From: Baylisascaris procyonis
Taxonomy: Eukaryota > Nematoda > Chromadorea > Rhabditida > Ascarididae
Assembly (NCBI GenBank): GCA_037389465.1
Contig: JAZARR010000187.1
Coordinates: 1,364,001 to 1,428,000, forward strand
Length of the DNA: 64,000 bases
Direction: 5' to 3'
Of this stretch, positions 37,508 through 50,900 are shown piece by piece; within the stretch, counting starts at the first letter, position 1; each line of letters starts with the position of its first letter. The position numbers and the translations under genes are program-made. The notes under the pieces were generated by a model that was not told the DNA's origin, searched no databases, and worked only from the letters and a program-made list of their open reading frames with translations.

Positions 37508-40500
37508 CTACGATGGCATAAACAAATATCTCGAAAGAACATAAATTGATGCAGTTGCAGTACCCGCAACTAGCCATGCCTTCAGCGATGGAGTCGGCAA
37601 CGACGGTCGTCGAACTGAAGCTTCTTTCAATACTCGACGATAGTCATCCAGTAAAGGGCCACGTACTAATGATGGTGGCAGCATTCTGAATATTTATTTC
37701 CTCATCAACAATAAGGCTTACTGTTAACATAGAGACCAGCAGTTTTTTCTTACGCTCCCGTATGGAGATGAAAAGCAACAAAAGTTCCCCAACTCATCTC
37801 CCGTTCCTTCTCCCTTCTATGTAATAACTGCTTGGGGGTCTCTCAATGGCGCTATGCTCGTTGCTTTTTCTCATGCTCATAATGTTATGTGGAATAAACG
37901 AAGCTACTTTTTGTTTATAACTACAAATTTCAAGGCATTCTACTTGAAATCGATATAAAAAATTTAGAAAAAAGAAAGGAGAAGGGACAGATACATTCCA
38001 ATAAAAACAAATAGTATACCCCAACTAAACGAGAGTTTAAAATAAAATATATTGAACAAATTGCACTGAGATAAATACCATACATTGTGATTGGATGGAT
38101 GGGAAGATGCCTTCTTCAGTTCCCCGAAAACTAACTTACCTAACCCAAAACCTACTTCACTTCTCCCAAAACCTACGTTTTGCCCCCTCTACTTCAATTC
38201 CCTTTAACAGATTAACTTCTTCGAGAATTTACTAATCCTCTTCGTCATAGTACACACCATTTTTTCTCATTCAGTGCTAAAATACGATCGCTGAAATGCA
38301 AAATGCAATTTTCGATCATATAATCGATCAAGCTTGCGCATGATTTTCGAGCTTCGATAGTATTATGCCACTTAAAATACAAAGATATGAGAAGGTGGCT
38401 TCTAGGAAATCAATGAATAGAATAAACGAATGGGGTTCTCTACTCAAAGCAGAAAGCGCATTAAGGGAAGAAGTCATTCAAAATTGTATAGTAATTCCAA
38501 TTTCACAAATAAGCGAACGCAACAACCAACCTATACAAGTCCTGTGCATCAGCAACCAAAGCTTGCACAGGTACATCGTCTGGCATTATATTCAGTAGGT
38601 GATGTAATGAAGGCATATCCCTCGATGCACTCAGTATTGATGAACTACGCCAAAGCACAACAGCTGTTGTAAAATATACCGGCATTAATGGATGTGAAGC
38701 CAAAAACAAATCGAAACATAATACTATCTGCAAATAACATCTCAGATAACACAAGAATGAGCAAAAGCTCGTTTCCCATCAGCTCAACAAGGACCGTAAT
38801 TGCTTTTCATAGAAACCAAGATTCAGATGACCGAAAATATGATGACTCTTGTCTCGTACATATCTCAGACTTCAGGGATGAATGAGAAATGAAGAACGGA
38901 TTATGACTGCAATGAACTGGTGGGGGGGGGGGGAGAGAAGGATAGAGGAGCAGTCATAAAACGACGACACTAATTTCAGTATTTAAGTTCAAGCCATATC
39001 CTGTAATTCTCAAAAAAATTGTATTGGAAGATGTAAACAGCATAAAATTGGAACCCCTCTCACCCCTTAGTTATGCTTCTGATCTAGTTATCTGTACAGT
39101 TCTAATTCAATTATTCGCCTAAAGCCGGCTCAAAAAAAGGATTTCTAGATGATATCGCGCCCTCGTATATTATCTTCAATCGCATAGCATATTATGGAAT
39201 CCATATCTATCACAACACACCACTTTTTTGAACCTTTTTTGAAACAAGAAAAATTTGTAACTTGCAAAGCTTGTCGATGAGGCTTATGAAGCAACTAATT
39301 CTTTTGTTGTGATGTTTATTTTAAAAGTAATTTGCACACTACCTTCTCTTCTTTGCAAATTTCACTTGAAAAACACTCTAGTCACAACCTACACTATAGT
39401 GAACATCGACATAGAAATAATATAAGAAAGCTTGCTTAACTAAGCCTAGCGTATCTTAACAATGACCTCATGGCCATAATCCAGGAAATAAAACAAATCC
39501 GTCCAGAATACGTCTACGAATATATTAGAGTAATAAGGCAGAATCAATACATAACCCACCTGGTTGTAGTGATGCAGTGCATGCGAGAACCAAGTTAGAG
39601 GCCAACTAAGAGCGAACAACGATCCCAGTTCAACTGAGCGCATTACCCTCTCAACTTCTGCATCCACCCTCCATGTAATTACGTATAACAGATCCAAATC
39701 TCGAAGTACCGTCTCTTCGAGTGATTGTAATAAATATCTAAAGCATTGAATTGTAAGTCATTTCAAATATATGACTAACAGAAGTAGCAATTTTTCGGTA
39801 ATTTCTCAGTGAAAAATACCATTTAAAGAAATATTTGTTAAAACCTTAAATATTCTTTCCTTTATCTAAACGAGAGTAGAACGAATGCAATAGGTTCTCT
39901 TTCCTCGGCGCGTTCCGTTCTCGACATAGGTAGTTGGGGCAATATTTGTTTGAACTCCTATACAAGCATAAATATAAACTAACCCATTGAAAGCGCCATA
40001 TTTAGCAAGTAGAAGACCGACACGTTCCGCTGACTCGACGCCAAGAACCAATAATAATGTCAAACATACGTCGTGAAAACCTATAATGAATTTAAGGTCT
40101 TACAATCACAGTAATTAAAAAGCCCAGTTACCTGAGGTGAATACCATTGCATATAAAAAACTCCAGATTTGCCACTCACTTGCGGCTCTTTTACTACAAA
40201 AAAAATCTTAATATTAAGGCGCACGAATAAACTTTCATCACCTATGGAAGTGAAAGAAGTAAAGAATAATGGTAGTGTACCTTATGCTCAAAAAAATAAT
40301 AGGGCTGCGCTAAAAATGCTTTTAGATGCGATCAATTCGTCAATTTCAACATTGTTTGGGGGTTCAGTTCACCTTTGCTCTTTGCAATTTTCGCTTTCAA
40401 TCGCCCAGCGAAAGCAATAGCTATGTTTTCTCATTAATGTAAGCTGACGCTTTAGTTTGAATTAGCAACTGTTAATCATTATTTCTTTGAAAGCAATGTG

Positions 40501-43020
40501 AAAAAATTCCCTTCCCTGACATTACATTTACCGTATACTTCACTGAATAGAACCCCTCTTTGAAGTCCCTTTGAAAATCGGGAAAAATCAAGGACCACTC
40601 TCAGTTAGGAGACTTCGTCTTGAAAGAACGGTGGAAGAAACAGCACTACTTTTAAGACTTCCGTTTCAACAGAAAAGCTCTTTGTTCAAATATGGAAAAA
40701 AAGGAAACAGCATGGTGTTCTATTCGAAGAAATACGGTATCCCTCTTTTCGTCCCATCTATGCCTTCTTTCTTTTTTTAATCTTCCCAGCAATTTCCGCA
40801 GCACAGATTAAAGATAGTTCAAGTTACCTTGATAATACCTAAATCGTGGGCAACACCATAGAATTCGCACGATAAGTGGCGTCAACTCTTCTTGTAAAAG
40901 TGATCGCTGACTATCGGAAATATTTGGTGGGAATCTAGCAAGTGTTCGATGTACATCCATCTCCACTTGATTCCATTCACCATGACCTTTCAAATCGTTG
41001 AGTGTGACCGCTTCCAATACCTAAAACTTTGAAATCTTAGATAGGCAGATATCTTAAATTCAACCAATACGTCAAAAATCTTCCCGTCGATTTTTTTTAA
41101 ACCTTCAGATGTATACTCATCGATGGTCACGACGTGTGTGAAAACTTTTGAATAAGTTAGGATTAAGGAAAAAGAATAGCAATGAGTATGAAAAATCCAC
41201 GGATCTGATCTTCAATTATACAGCTCCGAAGTTCTTCCATCAACTGTGATTGTATAGCTGAGACCCCAACTGCATGGATATGCTCAACTCGGATTATAAC
41301 GCAGACCAAAAGACGATCGATCGCAATAAGGCAGATAGCGTAACGATTACAAACGAATATATAGTCGACAGCATGAGAATGACTATGTAAAAATGTATTT
41401 ACATCCAACTACTATACAAATTATTTGACGACATTACAGAGCTATGAATACCCGTTTAATTAAAAAAAAAATTAGCAACAAACAAAACTTACTACACCTT
41501 CATGTTACATGTAGCTTTAGAAGGACCGCTCAACTAATCCCTCCTCCCTCCTTACACTTTAGACGAATCTGTATTTACCACTAGAGATGGGAAAGGACGA
41601 GGAGATAAACAAAAGAAACGATCAAAGAACCCCGATATTGAGGGGAGTATGTGGATTCGCATCAATTCCACCGATTTTTTTCTTTCTTTCACCTGGCCAC
41701 TCTTTGAACAGGTAAATAATCAACCAGAAGTGGCCATCCCGTCCTCTTTTCTCCCCTACGCATACCTACTCATATGTTTTCATTTAAATCTATACGATAT
41801 AATTGAAGCGAAACTCGAACGATCAAAATCTGAGTACCGTGCTCCGCGAACTGCCCGGCGATTCATTTTTTTCGGCCTCATCCGAAAAATTCGATTGCGC
41901 CGATTCGAAATCAGAATCTGAATTTGTTGATGCAGAATCCTGATCGCGAAACGTATCGGCAACCAAACAATTCGCCAATACTGGCCATACAATTGCACGG
42001 ATCTCATCAAGCACTAACCCTTAAAGAAAGCAGATACTCTTTTTGAAGAGAACAATAATGAGTAAGAAGTATGAAAGATGAATAAATATTAAATTGAATC
42101 CTTGAATATTAAATCTTAGATTGCTTTAAAAAGTACAGAGATAATAAAGCAAAGCAAAAAAAAAAAGATCAAAAATGAAAAACAAAATGAGATTGCTATT
42201 GCTCATTATTTTCAGTACCGTTTTTGCCCCCCAATAAAACTTTTCATCGTAGATTCAATATCGTGATTATTAACGATCATTCTTCAATTAACGATCAAAT
42301 CGAAAGGGACTATTTGAATAGGGAATAAATCGAAGGTACAATGCTTACCTCCAGGCGATGAAGCGAATTGTCGCAATTGTGCGATATGCAAATGCAATGA
42401 ATTGTGATGTTCAGTTAGAAATGCACGCATACGTAAACATTTGATCTCTAATGAACGATCGATTGCATGCGCTAATGTTCCATTTTCGTACACTTCACTT
42501 GAACGCTTAAAAACAATTCGTTCAGCTTTTAGTTCTTTAATTAATCAATTCAACTTGCCTACCTATAAATTTACTAATCAACTCCGATGTTTTAGTTATT
42601 AATTTTTAATCAAACATCCATGCATTGAGAAGTAACCAATCGCCGATCCCACTTGACACCCTCGTCACCATAAGCAGATACTAATCAACTATTCAAGTTA
42701 CCTATGAACATGCATATGTATATTAAAGTTTGCTCATTTATTTACTTATTGAAATAACAATAAATTTTTGAAATTATTCACAATTACTTCGCCCAGTAAA
42801 TTGACATATTTTTAAAAAGTCTATGCGATGATCATTGACTTAGTTATGCGGCCAATAAACAAATGAAGTAAAATTATAATAAACGGTATTAAGCAAGTGG
42901 GTGGTCACTCCGTCAACTATCATTTCCGACATATGCCAAATTAACTAAGGAAGAATAAGATAAAAATCCTTATACCCTGATAGGTTTATGTGGAGTATTT
43001 GGTACTGATAACGACGGCAT
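37508..43020 (-). CDS. TBC1D20-type Rab GTPase-activating protein
   Basis: TBC1D20 activates GTP hydrolysis by Rab1/Rab18 at the ER and Golgi. Eight exons in phase: 43020-42976, 42505-42349, 42019-41838, 41020-40828, 40080-39984, 39737-39560, 38727-38531 and 37685-37508 (408 residues; human about 403). The TBC domain starts with GGLVLDEIRAIVWPVL. The arginine finger lies in VEMDVHR (R153) and the glutamine finger in RYYQG (Q192), both intact. Family blocks follow: ELGSLFALSWPLTWFSHAL, FLASHPLMPVYFTTAVVLW, DMPSLHHLL and a C-terminal DLYRMLPPSLVRG. A final hydrophobic segment (AWLVAGTATASIYVLS) would be the tail anchor seen in TBC1D20. An acidic Ser-rich linker (about 85-128) is inserted between the first helices and the arginine-finger exon. 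The chosen ATG is the first in frame; the same frame is open upstream to a TTTAAAG acceptor at 43107, so a longer N-terminus is possible. Confidence 0.93.
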
Positions 43021-43252
43021 ATCGATCAATTGAAAGCAATCAATCACGAGATCGCTGTTGATCGGATACGATTGACGATAATTAAGCACATATGTGTTGC
43101 CACATTTCTTTAAAAATAATCATTCAACAATATTTTACATACGATATAAACAACAATCATAGATAACGTTAGAGAAATTCATCGAAGTTGTAAACACTGA
43201 AATTTATGCAAATTTAAAATTCATAATCCTTTATTTTACCGGAAAATTTTTC

Positions 43253-43324
<72 letters not shown>
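43253..43324. repeat. (ATT)n microsatellite
   Basis: About 24 uninterrupted ATT units lie upstream of the TBC1D20-type gene. Confidence 0.97.
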
Positions 43325-43325
<1 letters not shown>

Positions 43326-45277
43326 TTTGACTAATTAAACGAGACTTTTCAAACTTTTTCTTAAAAAAGATGAAATGTTTATGCGCGTAGTAACAATATG
43401 TTATCGAGTCTGTGCGCATGTAAAAAACATTTTTCTTTATTTAGGTAATAGTTTCATTTGAACAGTCATTGAAGCTAAATCAACTGAATTTGATAAGTTT
43501 TAAGCATTATATCAAACATTTTATGCGACAAGTATATGCGCTGCTTCTTCCATCATATGAATACAGTAAACTCAGCTTCGTTTCAAGATCCATTTCGACT
43601 ATAACAGCTTTAGTTCCAAATATATGCACCTATGTCAAATATATGGGCATTATGAAGCGAGAAAGATAAATCAAATCAAGGTGAGATCCTTGATTTCATT
43701 TAACTCTGATATGATACTATTATAACATAGTTAGTAATTAGTGGTACCTATAGTAATTAAGTGCTTTCATTTGCTTATTGCCGAAATAATGGGCATAATT
43801 TGAAGCATAATGTTATTTTCTTGTTGCTTGCCATTCACATATGATCGTTCACAAGAGGTGACATGAATAAATAAATAAAGGGATGTTTAAATAAATAAAT
43901 AAACAGGTAAATAAATAAATAAATAAATAAGTAAATAAATAAATAAATAAACTAAACAAATAAAAAAGTAGTAAATTTTTGTCTCGATGGAACCTCTTGC
44001 ACAGACTAAAAGATGATTGTAACGTTTTCTGTTGCATTCGTAGATCGTCGCAGCGTCAAACATTAAATAAATCTACAAATGCCAGTAGAAAATATCTCTT
44101 CTAGTTTTTCTCTAATATTAATACTTGCTCTACTCTAATACTTGCGGTGACGTCATACTTCTGATGTCATTGCTTTCTGCATTATTGTTAACTCGACACT
44201 GCGTCACTGCCTCTTTTCGCGTCGTCTAAAGTTAGTGGTTTCCAGTTTTATCTCTATTCCCGCTTTCTCTTCCCCCGCTCACCCCTTCTATATTAATGAA
44301 AGCTCTCAGATATGGTTGTTTCGATCATCAACGAGTTGAGTAGAGCAATAAACATCTAGCGATTGTGGTCAAATTGCAATGATCATATTCACTTGAAAGT
44401 TTAAGTGGGAACATTAAAACTCATATATGATGGTTGCAACAATGCAGTCTCAGTTGATGCAACATCTCCATCGAGTGCTTTCGTAGATGGATGAGTGGTT
44501 AGAATTTTATTCTAAACGATGCATATGATTGAAGTCTTAAGAAAATATTGAATCAATGGCTATCGATGAGAGATTTTTGCTTTGGCATGAGTATTCAATT
44601 AGATTTTCGTTCATTCTATCGTATTTATTTGCTGAAATTTCTTTGTGTATTGCAGATGTTGAACTCTTAGCATTCAATGTTGTTGCCGATAGTACATTTT
44701 ATGCTATAGACAGTAGTACATTTTCTTTTCTATCTTCATCTCACGTTCATCGTTCTTAGTAGAAATTGGCTATTCATTACATTATAGTACGATGTTATTC
44801 ATTACATTATAGTACGATGTTGAGTGCTTAGTATAGTGCGCAAACATATGCGAGCGAGACAATGAAAATGCGCTACGTTCTCTGTTTTTCTTTTTTTTTT
44901 TTCTCAATACCATACAACAAATGACGTAAATAAATGAAAACGAAATTTTCCTCTTGAAAAAAAAAGAACAAAAAGAAAAATGCTAAAAAAAATTTGAGTC
45001 AGCTGCAAATATTTACTGCAAAAAAAAAGAAACTACTTGCGCTTCTATCGCGAAATAAGATCACTTCTCGAGAAATTAGCGAATTTGCTTGTTTCGCTCT
45101 TAGTGATTTTCAACACAATGAACTATATGCGAGCAAATTTCCTTCTAAAGCAATAAAATTGGGAATTGTTTTTTAGAAAGAATTATTCAAATTTTTGCGT
45201 GAACAACTAACCACATACGCTAACATTTTAAAAAATATGCGATAATACTTAATAGTGTAAAAAATTATGCGATAATA
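43325..45277. other. Intergenic stretch with simple repeats
   Basis: Contains an (AAAT)n run at about 43865-43955 and a 25-bp tandem duplication at 44771-44820. A plus-strand open frame of 67 codons at 44556-44759 has no supporting context. No gene is called. Confidence 0.5.
44771..44820. repeat. 25-bp perfect tandem duplication
   Basis: Two identical copies of a unit starting TATTCATTACATTATAG. Confidence 0.93.
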
Positions 45278-45360
45278 TAGATTAGAATGCTGAATACTGT
45301 AGTTGACAGTTTTATTAAGCCGCAATGCTTAATAACTACGGTACTCAGCATTCTAATCTA
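45278..45360. ncRNA. Candidate hairpin RNA, pre-miRNA-like
   Basis: The 83-base segment folds with arms starting TAGATTAGAATGCTGA and its complement. The outer 27 positions pair with one A/C mismatch and one position that is G-U on the plus strand. An 8-base bulge on the 5' side is followed by a second perfect 7-bp stem (TATTAAG/CTTAATA) closed by an 8-base loop. Length and shape fit a miRNA precursor, but a palindromic miniature transposon relic would look alike. Confidence 0.35.
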
Positions 45361-45794
45361 CAATTGCAATTACTGTATATTTACGAATGCGTTTGAAAGA
45401 AGGGAAATTTACCAGCAATATTTCAACCTGAATTTTTACCAGTAATATAAAAAAACGGTTTTACTTAGAAATTTATCTGATATCCCACAGCATCTTTTCC
45501 AGCGTGGATTATTTATTATGCTTTCATTCATAATGCAACGCTACGATACGATGGCTCTTGCTAGTGTGATCGTTTTTTTCAATTTTAGAATGTAAGCCGT
45601 TGCAAGTGGCTGCCTTTGAAATTACAATAGAAGACAGCAAAATGGCTATTTTTTTCTATGAGGCTATCTTTTGCTTTCCTTTCTTAGTTTTTTGTTGCTG
45701 TTATACGACTTGAATGCCATTTATGGCAATTCAAGGTGATCGGCAAATCTATGCAAATCTGTAGTACCATTTGCGATGTAGAATTACTTTGTTC

Positions 45795-45863
45795 GTAAAT
45801 GATGACCAGTTCAAAGTTCATGTATGTCCGTAAAGATGACCAGTTCAAAGTTCATGTACGTTC
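45795..45863. repeat. 35-bp direct duplication
   Basis: Two near-identical copies containing GATGACCAGTTCAAAGTTC lie 35 bases apart. Confidence 0.88.
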
Positions 45864-45939
45864 TATAGGTTAGTTGTCAAACTTTTGTTGCCTTTGACTG
45901 CCTTAGTGGCATTTGTACTCTCAGAGTTTGTCAGCGTAC

Positions 45940-46390
45940 ACTTTAAAATTCTTATGGTCGTGGTACCAGGACAGTCATCACCTTGTGGCTAGGACCTCTC
46001 CAGTACAGATCGTATCCTTACAAGTAGCACTTGTACTGTTAGTAATAACCAAAGCGACCATTAATGCCACTATTACTAATGCTGCTAATCGGCTAGTAGT
46101 AGTATTAGATGCTGATAACGAATGACTTCATAAAAACGAGCTGCTTACCGATGGAGCCTCCCTCGGAGAAATCCCTGATTTCCCTCCACTCCCTTGCTCG
46201 TGTTTCTGGTGGGAGGTCCCTACCCCAAGAAAACAGCAACTATCGGGAAGTTGCCCGATCTTCCTTTTGCACATCGCAATGCGAGCTATCGTCATTCCTA
46301 CTCACCACAGTGTCCGGTAGCGCTTTCTTTGCTCAGGAAACTTTTTCTTTTTTTTTGCCAATTCAGGTGAAATTTCTACGTGCTTAACAA
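45940..46390. other. GC-rich patch with overlapping open frames, origin unknown
   Basis: GC content is much higher than on either side. Two plus-strand frames are open (46109-46387, and another containing LGEIPDFPPLPCSCFWWEV ending near 46320), and a minus-strand frame is open too. No clean exon boundaries, phase-compatible introns or known motif were found. It could be a foreign fragment, a repeat or an unrecognised exon. Confidence 0.35.
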
Positions 46391-46684
46391 AGTGGATTAG
46401 CACTTCCTGTTTGAGTATATATTCCAGAAGTCGATTTCAATCGTAGAAAAAACACATACCAATATTTATTAATAAATATGACTTCATAGTATTATCTCAT
46501 AAACATGAGGATAAAAAACAATTCAACGCACTTAATAAATCGCATTTTGCTGATTTGTTTTCTTTATCGATAAAAAAAGTTCATCAAATTTGCAACTATT
46601 TTTACTGTTACGAAATATCGTTCTCAAAAGTAATTAAACTTTTTCAGTGTTAATAAATTTGGCAACATCCATACTTAGTAAAAA

Positions 46685-46685
46685 C

Positions 46686-46779
<94 letters not shown>
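46685..46779. repeat. Long (AT)n microsatellite with a GTATGTAC interruption
   Basis: About 95 bases of alternating AT broken once near 46711-46718. Confidence 0.96.
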
Positions 46780-46782
<3 letters not shown>

Positions 46783-47942
46783 AAATAGATGCAAATTTTC
46801 AACTTTCATATCGATAACAAAAAATGAATCAGCGAAATATATTAATGAAGATGCTTTTAAGGTGCATTAATCAACGAATTTATCGCATATCATTTAACGA
46901 TAATTCGAACGGTATCGGAATGTTAGCAAATACATTATAATGTCAGTACGGGAAAAAAATTGCCGGATCCTTGAGATTTATATAAAATTATGGAAAAAAA
47001 CAGCATTTCACAAATAATTATAAGTGGAATTTTGTTTAGCAGGTATTAATAATTGCACTTTTCAAACATTTCTATTGTCTCTCTAAATAATTCATTAGAT
47101 TTGTAATATTTCATTGTAAAATTTAATCAAGTAAAGATCTATTTATATACGTTTTACCAGTCATGAAGCACCTACATCAGAAAAAAACAAACAAACCACT
47201 TTTATGAAGCACTAAAATTAGAATTTTTTTTTTTTACGAGTGAAGTTAAAAATAAAGGATTTTTATATTTTTATTTGTCAATTATTCAAATTTATTTATG
47301 TTTTATTGATTTATTCAACGAGTATTTAAATAAGATTGATTTATAGCAGCATAAAATTAGCCCATAGCAAGGTTTATTCCTAATACAACTATATTGTAGA
47401 GTTTTCCCATTACCATTATCATAAATAAGCCAGAGCTAACAAATGAAACAATAACTCAATTCATCAGTATTTATATTTGGATGTTCTCTTGCATATGATA
47501 TGCCCTCTAACCTAAATACTTTTCTTTTGTTTGATTATTATTGTACTTGATTACTCAATAATTAAATTGAATACTATAATATGAAATCAATACCTCTATT
47601 GCATATTATTGAATTATTTCAATTCTTGTAATAACAATCATTTTAATTCCTTTACTAATAAATGCAATGTATCATTCGCGAATATCTTCCAAATTATCAA
47701 TAAATATGCTATTCGATCGTCGACGATTGGATATACTCGTTGAAAAAATCAATAAAACATAGGTAAATTTGAATAATTGCCAAATAAAAATACAAAAACT
47801 TTTTTTTTCACTTCACTCGTAAAAAAACTTTTTTTAAAAATTTTCAACATTTTATTTATTCATTAATATTCATTTAACAGAAAAAATGTAAGTAGATCAT
47901 TCATTTTCGATCGTCGATGATTGAATATATACTTCGTATAAA
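46780..47942. other. Downstream flank of the srsx gene, no gene seen
   Basis: AT-rich DNA without coding frames of note on either strand. It should contain the 3' end signals of the minus-strand receptor gene. Confidence 0.5.
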
Positions 47943-50900
47943 TTATTGTCGAGTAATTGATTGAATAATAGTATCGTTTGCCTTCTTTGATATTAAACTC
48001 TTTCTGACATTTTGCACAACTGATATCGATGTTTGCTTTGTTGATTTTTTCCCACAGTAGAAGCGTAAAAATAACGTTCGAAATTCCGTATGCTTCCAAA
48101 GAAAAAGAAATGGATTTAATGATGCAAAAAATCCACTTCCAATCGCTAAGATTAACGTTAATGTACCAAAGATAATCGCTTCATAGCCAAGTATTACGGC
48201 CACTAAATAAATTATCGTTGGTATACACCAAAATATAATATAGGAAATCATTATTGTAATTTGTGTTATAACCACTGAATTACACTTCTTTTGTGGTGAA
48301 ATTCGCATTTGATGATGATATAAAATCATTACAATCGTATTTAGCGCTGAAAATATATCAATATTAAAAAAAAAAATTTTTTTTTTTTAATTTGACTATT
48401 CAAATCAATTCATAGAAGTTTTTCTGCTGGAATTCCGATGCATTCTTTAATTCTGAATCTTGTGCTGGTGTGAAAGCCCTATCAGCTGTGTATCCAGATT
48501 TTCATCAGTACTTCCACTTAGATCGAGCGCATGTGGACTATGAAAAAACTTCATGACAGACGATGCATCTATTGTATAGATGCTTAGATATTCTTGCAGT
48601 CGAATGAGCTTTTAATTTTTGATTCAATATTCAAATTTTTTTGCAAAAAAATTAAAATGTGGGGAAAATTTTATCGAGTATGAATTCCGGCAAAACCGTG
48701 ATTGCTCAATGAAATATGCATAAGGGAATCTGAGGGAATGATTTTCGATTGAAATGAGCTCTTTCGATTATTGAAATTTTCTTGAAAATATGCGAAGTTC
48801 CACTATTCACTTCCTCTTTCAAGCGGAAGTAATGCCAGATTTTGATTTAAAGAAAAAAATTTCAGAATTCGATTATATGATTTTGGTTTTTCTTAAATTT
48901 CTTTGGTTTCCTTGTTTCTAACCATTTTAAATATTGATTTCAATAGAATTTTTTTTCAATGATTCTTACCGATTGTTAAAATTGAGACACTCGCTGAGAA
49001 TAACATAAAATAAAATCGATAACCAGACGTCCAAGCTGCTCCTATAAAACAAAAAAATTTCTTTCTTTATCTATTTATTTATTTATTTGTTAGACACAGT
49101 CAAATGATATTGTGATTTTTTTTTTGAATTTAATCATTAAAAAATTTAGCAACTATGTAAAAAGTGTTTATTTTATTGCATAGAGTTATATTTTTCTGCA
49201 TATGCGCAAATCGTATGGGAAATGCAATTTGCAAGTTGAGATATTCATAATGAATCTTAATAGTTCCCTAATGGAAAAGATTTGAAAAAATTTATTCCAC
49301 TCATTGAAATAAATCTCTGATTGAACAAAATAATGATTACCAGATGAGCAAATCGATGTCAATGGATTGAGTGGATCACCAATGAATTGACCACTGAATG
49401 AGATTATTGATGCACCAAGACTAACAATGAAGCGAATAATTGAAAATCTTTCACTATCAACCTAAATTTTAATATTACATTTAAAAAATTCCTTCTAAAT
49501 TTGAATATTACATTTAAAAAATTCCTTCTAAATTTGAATATTACATTTAAAAAATGCCTTCTAAATTTCAATATTGCATTTAAAAGATTCAAATTAAAGT
49601 AGATTTCTTAAAGAATTCTTCCAGCGAAAATCGATTAGTTGCCTACAATGTCGACTTAGGTGTTGAATGAATTCTCAGCAGTTAAGAATATTCCACAAAT
49701 TTTGAGCACTCGTACCCAATCAGCATTTACATTCATCATTTTTAACCTTTCTGATGAGATTTTGTGACCACTGTCCACTCAACATTCATCGTCTATATTA
49801 ACTGACCGATCGAGATTGAAGCGCTCGAATGGGTATCTATGCCCAACCTAATTTTACTCGATGTTTTCATTTCTCTTGAAAATATTAGGTTGACCCCCTA
49901 TTCCAGGACTTTCTATTGGAGACTTTTAAGGCTTCCAATTGTGGTACTTGATTTTATATGATAGCCTTATTAGTATACTGTCTCTTTATTAGTATATAGT
50001 TTCATATGAACGAGCGAGAAGTGTGAGTGCATATTTATATATGCCAATTTAAGAATCAATACCGTATCAGTTCAAATAATACCGCCTCATCCTTAAAATA
50101 TTTATTTATTGCAGAAAATAATGGCAGGCTTATTTTTCATGACGGTCTTTAGAAAAAGCACTTCTGACTCAAAAATTAGATGACTCAAAAATTCGCTCTT
50201 ATTTCGTTAATACTGATAATTTCTAATATATTTCACTCCCTCCCCTCTCACTCCCCTCCCAATTTTCTCTCAATTCGGAATCTTGAAGTAGTACTTGAGG
50301 TCTTCATTCATAGTTAAATGATTAAGAGATGAAATTCAATTTAATATTCTTACATTGCGACGATAAAAAATTGGGAATGCAAACGCAGAGAGTCGATCAA
50401 TAGTGATCATAATTGTAGTTGTTTGTAATAGATTCATTCCGAGTATACTTGTTGCACCATAAAGCATACAAGTTTCACGATTAAATATGGTAACATTCGT
50501 CGCTCTATATATCTCTGTTTGTACGCCTCGAATAAGTAAGCCAAAACCTTCAAAAATCTTTCACATATGAATTAAACTTCGTTAGATTCTTATAGAAGAA
50601 GCCTCTATTAAATTTAACTGCGCTTTCTCGCATATGAGAGATAGCAGAAGTTCAAAGTTTTCTATTCAATTATTATCATAGATTTCCACTAAACAGACAT
50701 TTCCATTCGATACCCACTTGGTGAGCGTTCTTCAAATTTCAGGATACTTGGAAGAAGTAAATTGCGACTATGTATCGTTTCAAAATATATGAAAACAAAC
50801 GTATATAAAATTACTTATAAGAGCATGCAGCTTCAAATAGGCAAGAGATTGATCAAGAATGTTATAGCATCACTTAACTATGAAAATCTTCGTTCAATTG

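Noticed and set aside
41163..41408. 81-codon minus-strand frame between TBC1D20 exons
   Set aside because: Exons 42019-41838 and 41020-40828 already join in phase and agree with the family; adding this piece would break the TBC fold.
43849..44037. Frame rich in LFIYLF repeats
   Set aside because: It is a translation of an (AAAT)n simple repeat. The same applies to 55325-55635.
49404..49592. Repeated 11-residue frame FRRNFLNVIFK
   Set aside because: It is the translation of the 33-bp intronic array next to the srsx acceptor.
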